Shown piece after piece: positions 18,645 to 27,559 of a stretch of DNA of 64,000 bases. The stretch is from Olavius algarvensis associated proteobacterium Delta 3. GTDB taxonomy: Bacteria; Desulfobacterota; Desulfobacteria; Desulfobacterales; CAFBRK01. Where the stretch lies: positions 31,944 to 95,943 of the forward strand of contig CAFBRK010000226.1 of assembly GCA_903231505.1 (NCBI GenBank), read 5' to 3'. Every line of letters begins with the position of its first letter. The stretch's first letter is position 1. Below the pieces are notes generated by a model. The model made no database searches. It was not told the origin of the DNA and worked only from the letters and a program-made list of their open reading frames with translations. The position numbers and the translations under genes were made by a program.

Positions 18645-20633
18645 TCAAAGGCCCTTGACGGTAAACCCCAAATGCTCGTCGAGCCACGTATCCGTGCGAA
18701 GTACTTCCCGCCGTTGACGGAACGACGCCCGTTCGGCGCGGACCTGAGCCCCATCGACAAGCCTTTTCGACCACGCAGACGATATCTCATGATCCGTGTT
18801 ACGGGAATATCGTGCCAGCACAGCAGACGCCATACCGGGATGACGCCGCATCAGCTCGTCATCCATGCTGACATAGGCCCGGGCGCTGCCCGGATCGCCC
18901 TGGCGGGCGCACCGCCCGAACAGCTGTCGATCGATCCTGCGGGCTTCATGACGTTCGGTGGCGATGACATGCAGGCCGCCCAAAGCGTCCACCCCGGATC
19001 CCAAACGGATATCGGTTCCTCTACCGGCCATGTTGGTCGCCACGGTGATACGCCCTTTCTGTCCGGCTCCGGCAATTATCTGCGCTTCGCGGTCTTGGTG
19101 CACAGCGTTCAGTACCTGGCGCGAAAGCCCTTCGTCCATCAGCAGGCGGCCGAGATTTTCACTGGCCTGAACGCTTCGTGTGCCGATCAATATTGGGCGC
19201 CCGGTTTGATGCACACGATGCACCTCAGCCATTACCGCCTTCCATTTACCGGCGGCCCCGGCGAAAATACGATCCGAAAGGATGTTCCGCCGGCTGGGGC
19301 GGCGGGGTGGAATGACAACCACGGGAAGACGATATGTCTGCCACAGCTCAGACCGGGTCTCGGTCCCTGTGCCGGTCATTCCCGACAAATTCCGATACAG
19401 CCTGAAAAATCGTTGAAAACTGATGCGCGCATAGGTCTCCTTGGCCGGGTTCACGTCAAGCCCCTCTTTGGCCTCGATAGCCTGATGAAGACCATCGCGC
19501 CATGTCCGATCCGGCATTTGCCTCCCGGTGAATTCATCGATGATCACAGCCTTTCCGTTGTCCACGATGTAGTGCTTGTCCCGAAGAAAGAACTCACCGG
19601 CCACCAGGGCCTGGACGACAAGCTCCTCCCGGCGGCGGGGACAAGCCCAGATCCCGCCGAGGGGTTCGGACAACTCGGCCAGTCGACGTCTGCCGATCCG
19701 GGTGAGATTGATTTCGCGAAACCGTTTATCGCTGCTGTAATCGCTTTTGGAAATGAGTTCGCCGGCCAATCGGGCCGCCTGCTCATAGGCTTCCACCTGA
19801 TCCGGATTCCGACCGGCACCGGAAATAATCAACGGCGTCACGGCCTCGTCGATAAGAACCGAGTCCGCTTCGTCCACGATGGCGCACTCCAGTCCGCGCT
19901 GGATCAGATGGTTCAGGTCGACATCGGGATTGCCGCTGATCTTCCTCAGCAGAGCCGTCGGCAGGCTCTGAAACCGACCCAGAGTGAGCCGGTCCCGAAG
20001 AAAATCGGCTGCCGCTTCCTGGCTGGTGCAGTAGGTGATATCGGCGTTATAGATGTGCTTCCGTTCGGCGGGCGTCATGGTGTTTTCGATACACCCCACG
20101 GTCATCCCGCAGAAGCTGAAGATTGGCGCCATCCATTCGGCATCCCGTTTCGCCAGATATTCATTTGCCGTGATAACGTGGCACCCTCGGCCGCGCCAGC
20201 CGGCGATAACCGCCGGCATCGTGGCCGCCAGTGTTTTCCCCTCTCCGGTGGCCATCTCCGCAATGCTGCCCGAGGCCATGGCAAGTCCTGCGGCGATCTG
20301 AACAGTGAACGGCCGAAGACCGACAGTCCTGTCCGCCACCTCGCGTACGATGGCAAATGCACGGATGCAATCCTCGGCGGATTCGCGACCCAGGCAAAAT
20401 CGGTCTCGCACTTGGGAGATCACGTCCCGCAGCCGTTGATCAGAGAGGTGGCGAAATCGCTTCTCCATGGACACGATATCTTCCGCCTGGCGGAGAAGGG
20501 CGCCTTTTCTACCCGTCATCCGCTTGGCGATACCGGTGGCGCGATGCCACATGGCATCCAGGCCTTGGGGCAACGCCACGCTGGCAGGCCCGTTGGAAAG
20601 CATTCGCCAGGTTGTGCTGGGCACGTGTTCCAT
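18645..20633 (-). CDS. Short SecA-like translocation ATPase
   Basis: 662 residues versus about 850-900 for housekeeping SecA. DEAD motor motifs are present: GEGKT (about 130-134), VDEADSVLIDEA, SGMTGTGTE, TNMAGRGTDIRLG, and the arginine-finger region LFGRCARQGDPGSA. The chain stops shortly after the start of the helical scaffold domain, so the helical wing and zinc-binding C-tail of SecA are missing. The start at 20633 lies one base past the stop of the M50-HlyD gene (TGACATG), indicating tight coupling; the longer frame to 20714 would overlap it. Probably a dedicated motor for the giant surface protein encoded first in this unit (inference). Confidence 0.88.
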   Translation of the reverse strand: MEHVPSTTWRMLSNGPASVALPQGLDAMWHRATGIAKRMTGRKGALLRQAEDIVSMEKRFRHLSDQRLRDVISQVRDRFCLGRESAEDCIRAFAIVREVADRTVGLRPFTVQIAAGLAMASGSIAEMATGEGKTLAATMPAVIAGWRGRGCHVITANEYLAKRDAEWMAPIFSFCGMTVGCIENTMTPAERKHIYNADITYCTSQEAAADFLRDRLTLGRFQSLPTALLRKISGNPDVDLNHLIQRGLECAIVDEADSVLIDEAVTPLIISGAGRNPDQVEAYEQAARLAGELISKSDYSSDKRFREINLTRIGRRRLAELSEPLGGIWACPRRREELVVQALVAGEFFLRDKHYIVDNGKAVIIDEFTGRQMPDRTWRDGLHQAIEAKEGLDVNPAKETYARISFQRFFRLYRNLSGMTGTGTETRSELWQTYRLPVVVIPPRRPSRRNILSDRIFAGAAGKWKAVMAEVHRVHQTGRPILIGTRSVQASENLGRLLMDEGLSRQVLNAVHQDREAQIIAGAGQKGRITVATNMAGRGTDIRLGSGVDALGGLHVIATERHEARRIDRQLFGRCARQGDPGSARAYVSMDDELMRRHPGMASAVLARYSRNTDHEISSAWSKRLVDGAQVRAERASFRQRREVLRTDTWLDEHLGFTVKGL

Positions 20634-20634
20634 G

Positions 20635-22812
20635 TCAGACGTGAAACCTTTTCTGGAAAAGCTGCAACAGGATTCGCAGGCCTTGCTCGAGCAACGGTTG
20701 CGGGGACGTTTCAAATCGTAACACCATGATCTGGCCCGGTCTCAATCGACCCGACGCCGGGACCTCCGGTATCACCAGGATTTCAAAGAACGGCTCTGCC
20801 GCCAGCCGGCCGTCAGAGTCTTCCAACGCGATTTCCGTTGCGCCCCCCCCGGCATACCCGAGGGCCGCCGAGGGTAAACGATCCTGTCCTGCAGGGATAA
20901 TCGTCTCGATACGGCCGGCCACCTCCAGTTCCGGCTGTCCCTTCACCCGGATGGCGACAAGCGGTTTCGTTTCCTTTATCAGCCGCGCCGCGACACTCTG
21001 GCCGGCGACGGCCCGAATACGCAGATCATTCAGATCGGCGACAATACCGATTTTTTGGCCCTGCTTCAGATATCGGCCCGAGTACCGGTCGATCTCGGGC
21101 GCCACCCAAGTCCCCGGGATCGGTGACCCGAGATGCAGGTCGTTCAGATCCTGATGATTACGGGAAATCTGTTCATGCAATGCCGCCACTTTTTCCGACA
21201 TAATCTGGACCGCGGCGGCCTCTGTGGTGTGGGCATGCTGCCGCTGAATCCGAAGTTGGTTGAGTTCGGCGGCAAGCCGCTCGCGCTTCGCTTCCAGGGC
21301 AGGAGACGACGCCTCGATGAGCGGCGGGCCGCCCGGTTCGATTTCGGTCCCGGAATCAAGTCCCCGCCGGACGAAGCCGTCTGTTTTCATATGAATTTCT
21401 GCGTAGGTATACGGCTCGACCACGCCCTCTATTCGGAATCGATCCGGTGCTCTGATCAGTCCGACAAAAACAATCAGGGCGAAACAACCGGCAGATGTGG
21501 TCATGGCCGCCCGCATCCGCTGCCGGTTGAGTTCAGGGCTGGTGGCCAGATAGCGAAACAGATTCGCCAGGGGCCTTACCAGCCAGAGAGTCACCAGAAT
21601 GGCGGCGACCAGTAACCCGATGGAGAAGAACCGGCTACCGACAAACAGAATAATCGCTGCGAAAACGACCGCACGACAGATCACGGAGGCCACGGCATAA
21701 AAAGCGAGCCATCCCTTCTCTTCCGACCCGTGGCTCGGATCATGGGCCTTGCGGATGCCCCACAGATATCGCTTCACCAGGTAAGCCACGTAGGTTCTGG
21801 AACGTGAATCAAGGTTGGGAATCTCGAGGGCATCCAGAAGGATGTAGTATGCGTCATACCGAAGCAGGGGATTTCCGTTGAACAGCAGAGTAGACACGCT
21901 GGCAATGAACATCATGTTGTAGGCAATGGCATGGACCGTGGTCCCTTCGGCGGTATGGACCCATAGAATGGCCGCCAGGGAGGCAATCGCGAGTTCCACG
22001 AGCATTCCGCTGGCCCCCACGACGATCCGTTGCCGCTTGTCCCGCAATGCCCACGCGCTGGACGCATCGACAAACGGCAGGGGGGCAAAAACGAGAAACA
22101 TGATGCCCATCTGGTGTACTTCACCGCCCGTACCGCTCTGTCTTCCAAAATGTTTGCAGGAAAAGGCATGACCCATTTCGTGGCAGAGCTTTCCGATAAC
22201 CAGGGCAACATACAGTAGCGGCAGGTTGTCCGGATTCAGGACACCTGACGCTTGCCGGGTCATATCTCCCATGTGTCCGCCGATCGCCCACAGCCCGGCC
22301 CCGACAATAGCGGCCCAGGCGAAAAACCCGTATAGGGTGAACCATTTGCCGAAGACACCGACCCACCTGCCCAGGAATCGATCCGGATCCCACAACGGCA
22401 CACGGATGAACAGGAAATTGGTCAGCAGGCCTCTGACCTCCCGCCATTTTCGCCTCCGGTGACGCTGGAAGAGTTCCTCGGCATCGGGCGCGAAATCGCC
22501 CTGCAGCAGATTGGCCGCATACAGCCGGCTCAACACATCGATGACCTCGCCCTGGGTCGGCGCAGCGTCGCCGAATCGCTCCATGCATATCCGCCAGACG
22601 CCATTGACGGTTCGTCGGCCATCCAGCATCGCTGCAAAGTGATACGCAGGCGCGCTCAGCCGGAAATAGTCATTGCTGGACGGATTCTGAAGAACGTACC
22701 ACCTCAGACCTCTGAAATGCTGTCGCTGTACATTGACGGCGCCGAGCAGTCGCGGGGTCAAATCGGATACCCGATACCAGGATTCTATGAATGTCGGACG
22801 GTCGACCGGCAC
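20635..22812 (-). CDS. M50 metalloprotease / HlyD-adaptor fusion
   Basis: 725 residues. An N-terminal cytoplasmic region (about 1-140) is followed by a polytopic M50 domain with zinc motif HEMGH near residue 212 and the second-site motif NGNPLLRYDAYYILLD, then several more helices, and from about 455 a periplasmic HlyD/biotinyl-lipoyl adaptor domain with a coiled-coil hairpin (LEAKRERLAAELNQLRI). This is the putative peptide zinc metalloprotease plus adaptor type found next to some export systems. It may process or guide a substrate across the inner membrane. It lies 13 bases after the GAF-HlyD gene and ends at the SecA-like start. Confidence 0.87.
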   Translation of the reverse strand: MPVDRPTFIESWYRVSDLTPRLLGAVNVQRQHFRGLRWYVLQNPSSNDYFRLSAPAYHFAAMLDGRRTVNGVWRICMERFGDAAPTQGEVIDVLSRLYAANLLQGDFAPDAEELFQRHRRRKWREVRGLLTNFLFIRVPLWDPDRFLGRWVGVFGKWFTLYGFFAWAAIVGAGLWAIGGHMGDMTRQASGVLNPDNLPLLYVALVIGKLCHEMGHAFSCKHFGRQSGTGGEVHQMGIMFLVFAPLPFVDASSAWALRDKRQRIVVGASGMLVELAIASLAAILWVHTAEGTTVHAIAYNMMFIASVSTLLFNGNPLLRYDAYYILLDALEIPNLDSRSRTYVAYLVKRYLWGIRKAHDPSHGSEEKGWLAFYAVASVICRAVVFAAIILFVGSRFFSIGLLVAAILVTLWLVRPLANLFRYLATSPELNRQRMRAAMTTSAGCFALIVFVGLIRAPDRFRIEGVVEPYTYAEIHMKTDGFVRRGLDSGTEIEPGGPPLIEASSPALEAKRERLAAELNQLRIQRQHAHTTEAAAVQIMSEKVAALHEQISRNHQDLNDLHLGSPIPGTWVAPEIDRYSGRYLKQGQKIGIVADLNDLRIRAVAGQSVAARLIKETKPLVAIRVKGQPELEVAGRIETIIPAGQDRLPSAALGYAGGGATEIALEDSDGRLAAEPFFEILVIPEVPASGRLRPGQIMVLRFETSPQPLLEQGLRILLQLFQKRFHV

Positions 22813-22825
22813 GTGACCACCTCAA

Positions 22826-24760
22826 TCAAATCCACAGTTTCATGCGCAACCAGTCGGCAAGGCGATGGAACCAGATCCACACGTAGGGCTTTTTCCCCGC
22901 GGAGATCTTGGCGACACCTTCCATACCCGGGCGCATCCAGTCCGCCTGATCGTGCAGCTTGGCGCGTACCTTAAATACATTTATCTGATTGACGACTTCG
23001 GCGATGGGATTGATCTGTTGGACAGTGAACCGGATTTTCTGATCCGGGTGACCAACGGATGCCAGTTCGCCGGTTTGTCCCACGAGGACCCGGGCTATGG
23101 ATTCTTCGGGAACAAAGAGCTCTGCCCGCAATGCGTCGATACGGGCGATCTCAAAAAGAACGTCGCCGGTCTCAACCGGTGCCCCGAGCCGACGCTTCAG
23201 GTTTTTAGAAACGATCCAACCGGAGATGGGTGCCACGAGGGTGGCTTGATCTCTATTGAATTCGATCAGGCGTATGTCAGCGGCAAGTTTGTCGCTCTGC
23301 GTCTGGGCAATCTGGGCGCCGGCTGTCTTTCCATCCCTCATCGATGCGGCCCGCTGCTTCTGATAACCGAGCTGCTCAGCTTTCAATGACGCCAATGTTA
23401 ACCGGAGTTCCGAGGTGTCGAGTCTCCCCAGAATGGTTTCGTCTGCCTGGACCGAGTCTCCCGGCTCTACCGACACATCTTTGATAAACGTGTCAAACGG
23501 TGCCACCACGGATTGCTGGACTGTCGCCTGGAAGATAAATGGCGCGTCGATACGGTAATCCCCTTTTGCGAAGATCAGCCATCCCGCCACCAGGAGGATC
23601 AGGACCGTCCACACTTTTATCCAGGTGTGTCGGGGCCCCAGAACCGTCGCCAGTCCATCGCGAGCCGTCACGGCGGCGCGGGCACCAAACCACTGGTCCT
23701 TTTTGTGAAGTTCCATCAGTCGGGGCGTGCATAGATCGCAGGCAAGCCGGATCGTTTCGATCTCCTCAACTGTAAACGGCCTCTCCGGGGTTCGCTCCAG
23801 TGTTAGGACACCGGCCACGTCATTGTTCTGCCGAATCGGCACACTCAATACGGCAAGCGGTCCATGCCGTTTGGCAAACTGCTTGGCGGCACGGCGGACA
23901 TGGGAGGAATCCTCGGCGGGCGGGTAAAGCACCTCGATATCCTGGTCCAGGCATTCCTCCATGACCGCTTCGATATCCTGCGTCAGTCTCATCTCCGGAC
24001 GGAAGGTGTCGGTGCGGCTCATGGCCCGGACTCGCACAGAGCGTCCTTTCAATACGCCCAGGCTGACCCGGCGGCAATCCATGCGATCGGCGAATTCGTT
24101 ACACAGCGCCATCGCCGCGCTGATAAACTGGGCGGCCCGGTTGACGACCGAAATAATCTCCAGCGTCAGGGTGAGGCGCCGCAGGGCTTTCCGGCCTTCC
24201 GTGACTGCCAGTTGCAGTTCATGATGCTCCCCTAAAAATGAAAAGAGCTCCAGGCGTTCACGAATTGCGGCAATCTCCATGGGGCCTTGGGCGGCCACCA
24301 CGAAGGCGGCAACAGCGGAAACGAGATCTTCCTTTTTAACGGGAATAACGATGACGTGACGCCGACCCGAAGCGTCGGGGCCTTGGAGCGGCTCCAGAGG
24401 TGCAATGGCCGCCTCGCCGCTGGACAGGACTTTCAAACAGAGGGGTGTGATTCTGCCGATCCTGTCCGTTGCCCCACCGCCCATTCGCACCGGTGGATAT
24501 GCTGCCAGAATCTCCAGACCCGTATCGTTGTCCCCATGAAGCACAGCACTGCTGTCTGCACCGGCCAGGCGGCATTGCAGCGCGAGCAGTTTTGACAGAA
24601 AACGGCCGGGTGGGCCGTCAAATTTGAGCAGAGCCGCGACCTCCGAAAGTACGGAAAGGTCTTCCGGAGATCGGCGTTGCGATAACATAGCGTATGTCTT
24701 CCCTGACATGGTGTGTAGATTCCGGCGCCGGCCGCCCCTGGCCGACCGGCGACAGTTCAT
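22826..24760 (-). CDS. GAF-domain HlyD-family membrane adaptor
   Basis: 644 residues in the longest frame; starts at 24709 or 24688 (the latter behind AGGGAAG) are also possible. The N-terminal ~380 residues are cytoplasmic with one or two GAF-like modules (DRMDCRRVSLGVLKG; LAVLSVPIRQNNDVAGVLTLE). One transmembrane helix (WTVLILLVAGWLIF, about 385-400) leads to a periplasmic HlyD domain with lipoyl-like halves (FIKDVSVEPGDSVQADETIL; LVAPISGWI). It combines ligand sensing inside with an adaptor outside. The next gene in the unit is the M50-HlyD fusion. Confidence 0.86.
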   Translation of the reverse strand: MNCRRSARGGRRRNLHTMSGKTYAMLSQRRSPEDLSVLSEVAALLKFDGPPGRFLSKLLALQCRLAGADSSAVLHGDNDTGLEILAAYPPVRMGGGATDRIGRITPLCLKVLSSGEAAIAPLEPLQGPDASGRRHVIVIPVKKEDLVSAVAAFVVAAQGPMEIAAIRERLELFSFLGEHHELQLAVTEGRKALRRLTLTLEIISVVNRAAQFISAAMALCNEFADRMDCRRVSLGVLKGRSVRVRAMSRTDTFRPEMRLTQDIEAVMEECLDQDIEVLYPPAEDSSHVRRAAKQFAKRHGPLAVLSVPIRQNNDVAGVLTLERTPERPFTVEEIETIRLACDLCTPRLMELHKKDQWFGARAAVTARDGLATVLGPRHTWIKVWTVLILLVAGWLIFAKGDYRIDAPFIFQATVQQSVVAPFDTFIKDVSVEPGDSVQADETILGRLDTSELRLTLASLKAEQLGYQKQRAASMRDGKTAGAQIAQTQSDKLAADIRLIEFNRDQATLVAPISGWIVSKNLKRRLGAPVETGDVLFEIARIDALRAELFVPEESIARVLVGQTGELASVGHPDQKIRFTVQQINPIAEVVNQINVFKVRAKLHDQADWMRPGMEGVAKISAGKKPYVWIWFHRLADWLRMKLWI

Positions 24761-24822
24761 GAAAAAAATTCAAGACAGGTTCAGGTTCACCCGGGCATTT
24801 CACCAACATGACATATTCGGGC

Positions 24823-25698
24823 TCACTCAGGATTCTTATCTGTTATGGTTCTTGCCTCGCGGACCTGAGGAAACCCGACGACGACCCGCTCGCCCGCAGG
24901 CCGCCCTGCGGGGTTGGCGATCTCGATGCGGACAAGCAATGTATCACTGGCGGCATCGGCAACCGACGAAATATGGATGATCCGGCCCGTTCCGGAACCA
25001 CCGGTTTCTCCTCCGGGGAACGTCACGAGAACGGACTGCTCCAGCGCCAAGGGTGGGGCATAGATCAGCGGGACAGAAACATCGAGCCAAAGCGGATCGA
25101 TCTTGACCAGGTGGATCACCGGCCCGAGCTTTTCAACGGCTTCGCCGGTTTCGACAAATACTTTCTCTACCCGCCCCGCGGAGGGAGACGCGAGTCGCAT
25201 CCGTTGGAGTTGACTCAACGCCTGGGCATAACGACGTTGATATTGCTCCCGTTCAATTTTGGCCGCCGCAAGGGAAAGCTCGGCAATTCTGACGCTCAGG
25301 CCCATGTGCTCGATTTCCCAGTCACTGGCCGCCCCTTTGTTCCTCGCCGCTTTAAGTTTCTCCAAATCCACCTTCTTTTGAGCAAACTCTGCGTTGGCCG
25401 ACAGGATCCGATTCCTGTCGGCGGCCTGGATTTTCAATTGCTGGGCTTGAATTCTCTCGGGCTCATCGTCCAGATAAGCCAGCAGCTGGTCCTTATGGAC
25501 AACGTCGCCCTCCTTGACCCGAATCTCTGCCATCCTGCCGGGCACAATGAACGACAGCGTGATGTCCGCGCTGGGCTTGGTAATGGCCTGGACCTCCAGA
25601 GGCTCGGCCGAAGGAGATCCGCTGAGAGCCAGCCAAACGATCACCGATAGCAATGCGTGCCAGGCCCACCTGGCGCTTAGGAGCCGATCATTGAACAT
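24823..25698 (-). CDS. Periplasmic efflux/secretion adaptor (HlyD/RND type)
   Basis: 291 residues with an N-terminal signal or anchor (LLSARWAWHALLSVIVWLALSG), a lipoyl-like half domain (GRMAEIRVKEGDVVHKDQLL), a helical hairpin, the second lipoyl half (ASPSAGRVEKVFVETGEAVE) and beta-barrel domain. The start at 25698 is preferred over 25734 because the signal then lies at the N-terminus. It is the third adaptor-type protein in one unit, which would let a ring of mixed adaptors bridge the inner-membrane parts to the OmpA-TolC duct (inference). Confidence 0.87.
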   Translation of the reverse strand: MFNDRLLSARWAWHALLSVIVWLALSGSPSAEPLEVQAITKPSADITLSFIVPGRMAEIRVKEGDVVHKDQLLAYLDDEPERIQAQQLKIQAADRNRILSANAEFAQKKVDLEKLKAARNKGAASDWEIEHMGLSVRIAELSLAAAKIEREQYQRRYAQALSQLQRMRLASPSAGRVEKVFVETGEAVEKLGPVIHLVKIDPLWLDVSVPLIYAPPLALEQSVLVTFPGGETGGSGTGRIIHISSVADAASDTLLVRIEIANPAGRPAGERVVVGFPQVREARTITDKNPE

Positions 25699-25764
25699 AT
25701 GACATTTCTTTCTGACACGTGGCATGGCCGCCACGCCCGATATGCCGGAACGTTTTTATGACAT

Positions 25765-27525
25765 TCAATGCGATGAGGGTAGCAGTTCCGATATCTCGAA
25801 TTTTGAGAGCGGCATACTGAACAACGCCCCCTGATACAGGTCGCATCCCTCGTCCCGCAGGAACTGAAGTTGTTCTTCTGTCTCCACCCCTTCTGCAACC
25901 GTGCGCAAGCCGAAATTTTTGCCGAGATAGATCACCGACGAGGCAAGGGCCCGGTTGTTGGCATCTTTAGACATATCCAATAGAAAGGACCGATCGATTT
26001 TCAGCTCGTCCAGGGGAAGCCGTTTCAGGTAATTCAGAGACGAGAACCCCGTGCCGAAATCGTCAAGGGCCAGTTTCAGGCCGATGTCTTTCAGACGCTG
26101 CATCATACCGATTTTTTCCTCGACATGGTGCATCAAGATGTCTTCCTTTAATTCGAGTGATACAAGCTGCGGATCCAGACCATAATTTTCCACAATGCGT
26201 CTGATCAGGATCGGTAGTTCCCGGTTCTGAAACTGGATCGCCGACAGGTTCACCGACAAACCGATGGCGATACGCCCTTCCCGGCGCCACTCCGCCAGTT
26301 GCAGACAGGCAGCGTTGAGCACCCACTCACCGATGGGGATGATGAGTCCGGTTTCTTCCGCCACGGGGATGAATTCGCTCGGCGGAATCAGGCGACGATC
26401 GGCACTTTCCCAGCGAAGCAACGCCTCAACACTTTCGATGGCACCGGTTAGCACATTCACCCTGGGTTGGTAGAACAAGAAAAGCTCGTTTCTCTCCAGG
26501 GCTTTTCGGAGTCCGGCTTCCAGATCGAGGCGCTCCCTGGACTGTTGATCGATTTGACGGGAAGAAAACTGAAATGAGTCGCCGCCCATATTTTTGATAT
26601 AATCTCTGGCGCTGGAAGCGAGCCGGAGTAGTCCAAAATTGTCCGTTTCCTCGATGGGATAGGTGGCAATCCCGATACTGGCCGTCAGATATATCTCGGT
26701 ATTATCGATTACCAGGGGCTCCCTAAAGGAATCCAGCAGTCGTCTCGCCACCAGCGCAGCAATGCCCTCGCTGGGGATTTGGTGAAGAAGCAGGGAGAAA
26801 ACACCGCCCTCCAGGCTAAACAGGTGGACATCGGAATCTTCCTTAACGTCAAAATGTGCCAGCGCGTCCATGCTTCTGATCACGTTTTTTATGAGCTGGG
26901 CGACTTTGCGCAGAACTTCATCACCGGCAAGCAACCCGACCGCGTTGCTGATCGTTTCAAACTGGTCCAGCTCGATGCTCAGCAGCGCCAGCCGGTGGTC
27001 ATCACGCTTGGCCCATTTCAGGGCCCACTCCAGGTGCTCCATAAACATGTGCCGGTTGGGCAGGTTGGTCTGGCGGTCGTAGAAGGCCAACTGATCTAAA
27101 TACGCCTTGGCCGCAAGGGTGTTTCGCACTCGCAGTCGAAGCTCACTCGAATCCACCGGCTTGGCCAGAAAATCCGTCGCCCCAAGGTCCAGGCAGCGGA
27201 GCTTGTCCTCTGCTTCCGCCGAGGATGTCAGAATGATGATGGGAAGATGCTTGAGTTTCGGCTGTAACCGTATGGCATCCAGAATGTCAAAGCCCGAGAC
27301 ATCGGGCATCATCAGATCGAGCAACAAAACATCGGGACGGGATTCTTCGATCGCCGCCATCGCTTTGCCGGAGTCCTCGATCAATATAAAGTTTCGATAC
27401 CCGTCTTCCTCCAGAAAAGCCCTTACCATCTCCATGGTAATCGGCTCATCATCCACCATCATAATCGTTGCGTCTAAAAGCTCCCCCAAGTCATCCGGTA
27501 ATGCAGAGCTGCCGTCAGAATTCAT
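25765..27525 (-). CDS. Receiver-GGDEF(degenerate)-EAL protein
   Basis: 586 residues. A receiver domain (about 15-135, Asp in [13 protein letters not shown]) is followed by a GGDEF-fold domain whose active-site motif is degraded to EGGVF, so diguanylate cyclase activity is unlikely. The C-terminal EAL domain keeps the expected residues: [34 protein letters not shown] and AEGVET. Cyclic-di-GMP hydrolysis is therefore likely. It sits 34 bases after the hybrid kinase, which probably phosphorylates it, linking signalling to the surface-protein export unit. Confidence 0.92.
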   Translation of the reverse strand: MNSDGSSALPDDLGELLDATIMMVDDEPITMEMVRAFLEEDGYRNFILIEDSGKAMAAIEESRPDVLLLDLMMPDVSGFDILDAIRLQPKLKHLPIIILTSSAEAEDKLRCLDLGATDFLAKPVDSSELRLRVRNTLAAKAYLDQLAFYDRQTNLPNRHMFMEHLEWALKWAKRDDHRLALLSIELDQFETISNAVGLLAGDEVLRKVAQLIKNVIRSMDALAHFDVKEDSDVHLFSLEGGVFSLLLHQIPSEGIAALVARRLLDSFREPLVIDNTEIYLTASIGIATYPIEETDNFGLLRLASSARDYIKNMGGDSFQFSSRQIDQQSRERLDLEAGLRKALERNELFLFYQPRVNVLTGAIESVEALLRWESADRRLIPPSEFIPVAEETGLIIPIGEWVLNAACLQLAEWRREGRIAIGLSVNLSAIQFQNRELPILIRRIVENYGLDPQLVSLELKEDILMHHVEEKIGMMQRLKDIGLKLALDDFGTGFSSLNYLKRLPLDELKIDRSFLLDMSKDANNRALASSVIYLGKNFGLRTVAEGVETEEQLQFLRDEGCDLYQGALFSMPLSKFEISELLPSSH

Positions 27526-27559
27526 CTTGTTATCCTGATGTATTGTTTACAGTTGAATG

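Noticed and set aside
18672..20729. 685-codon open frame antisense to the SecA-like gene
   Set aside because: The opposite strand encodes a full set of SecA motifs. The antisense product has no recognisable domain and is a codon-bias shadow in GC-rich sequence.
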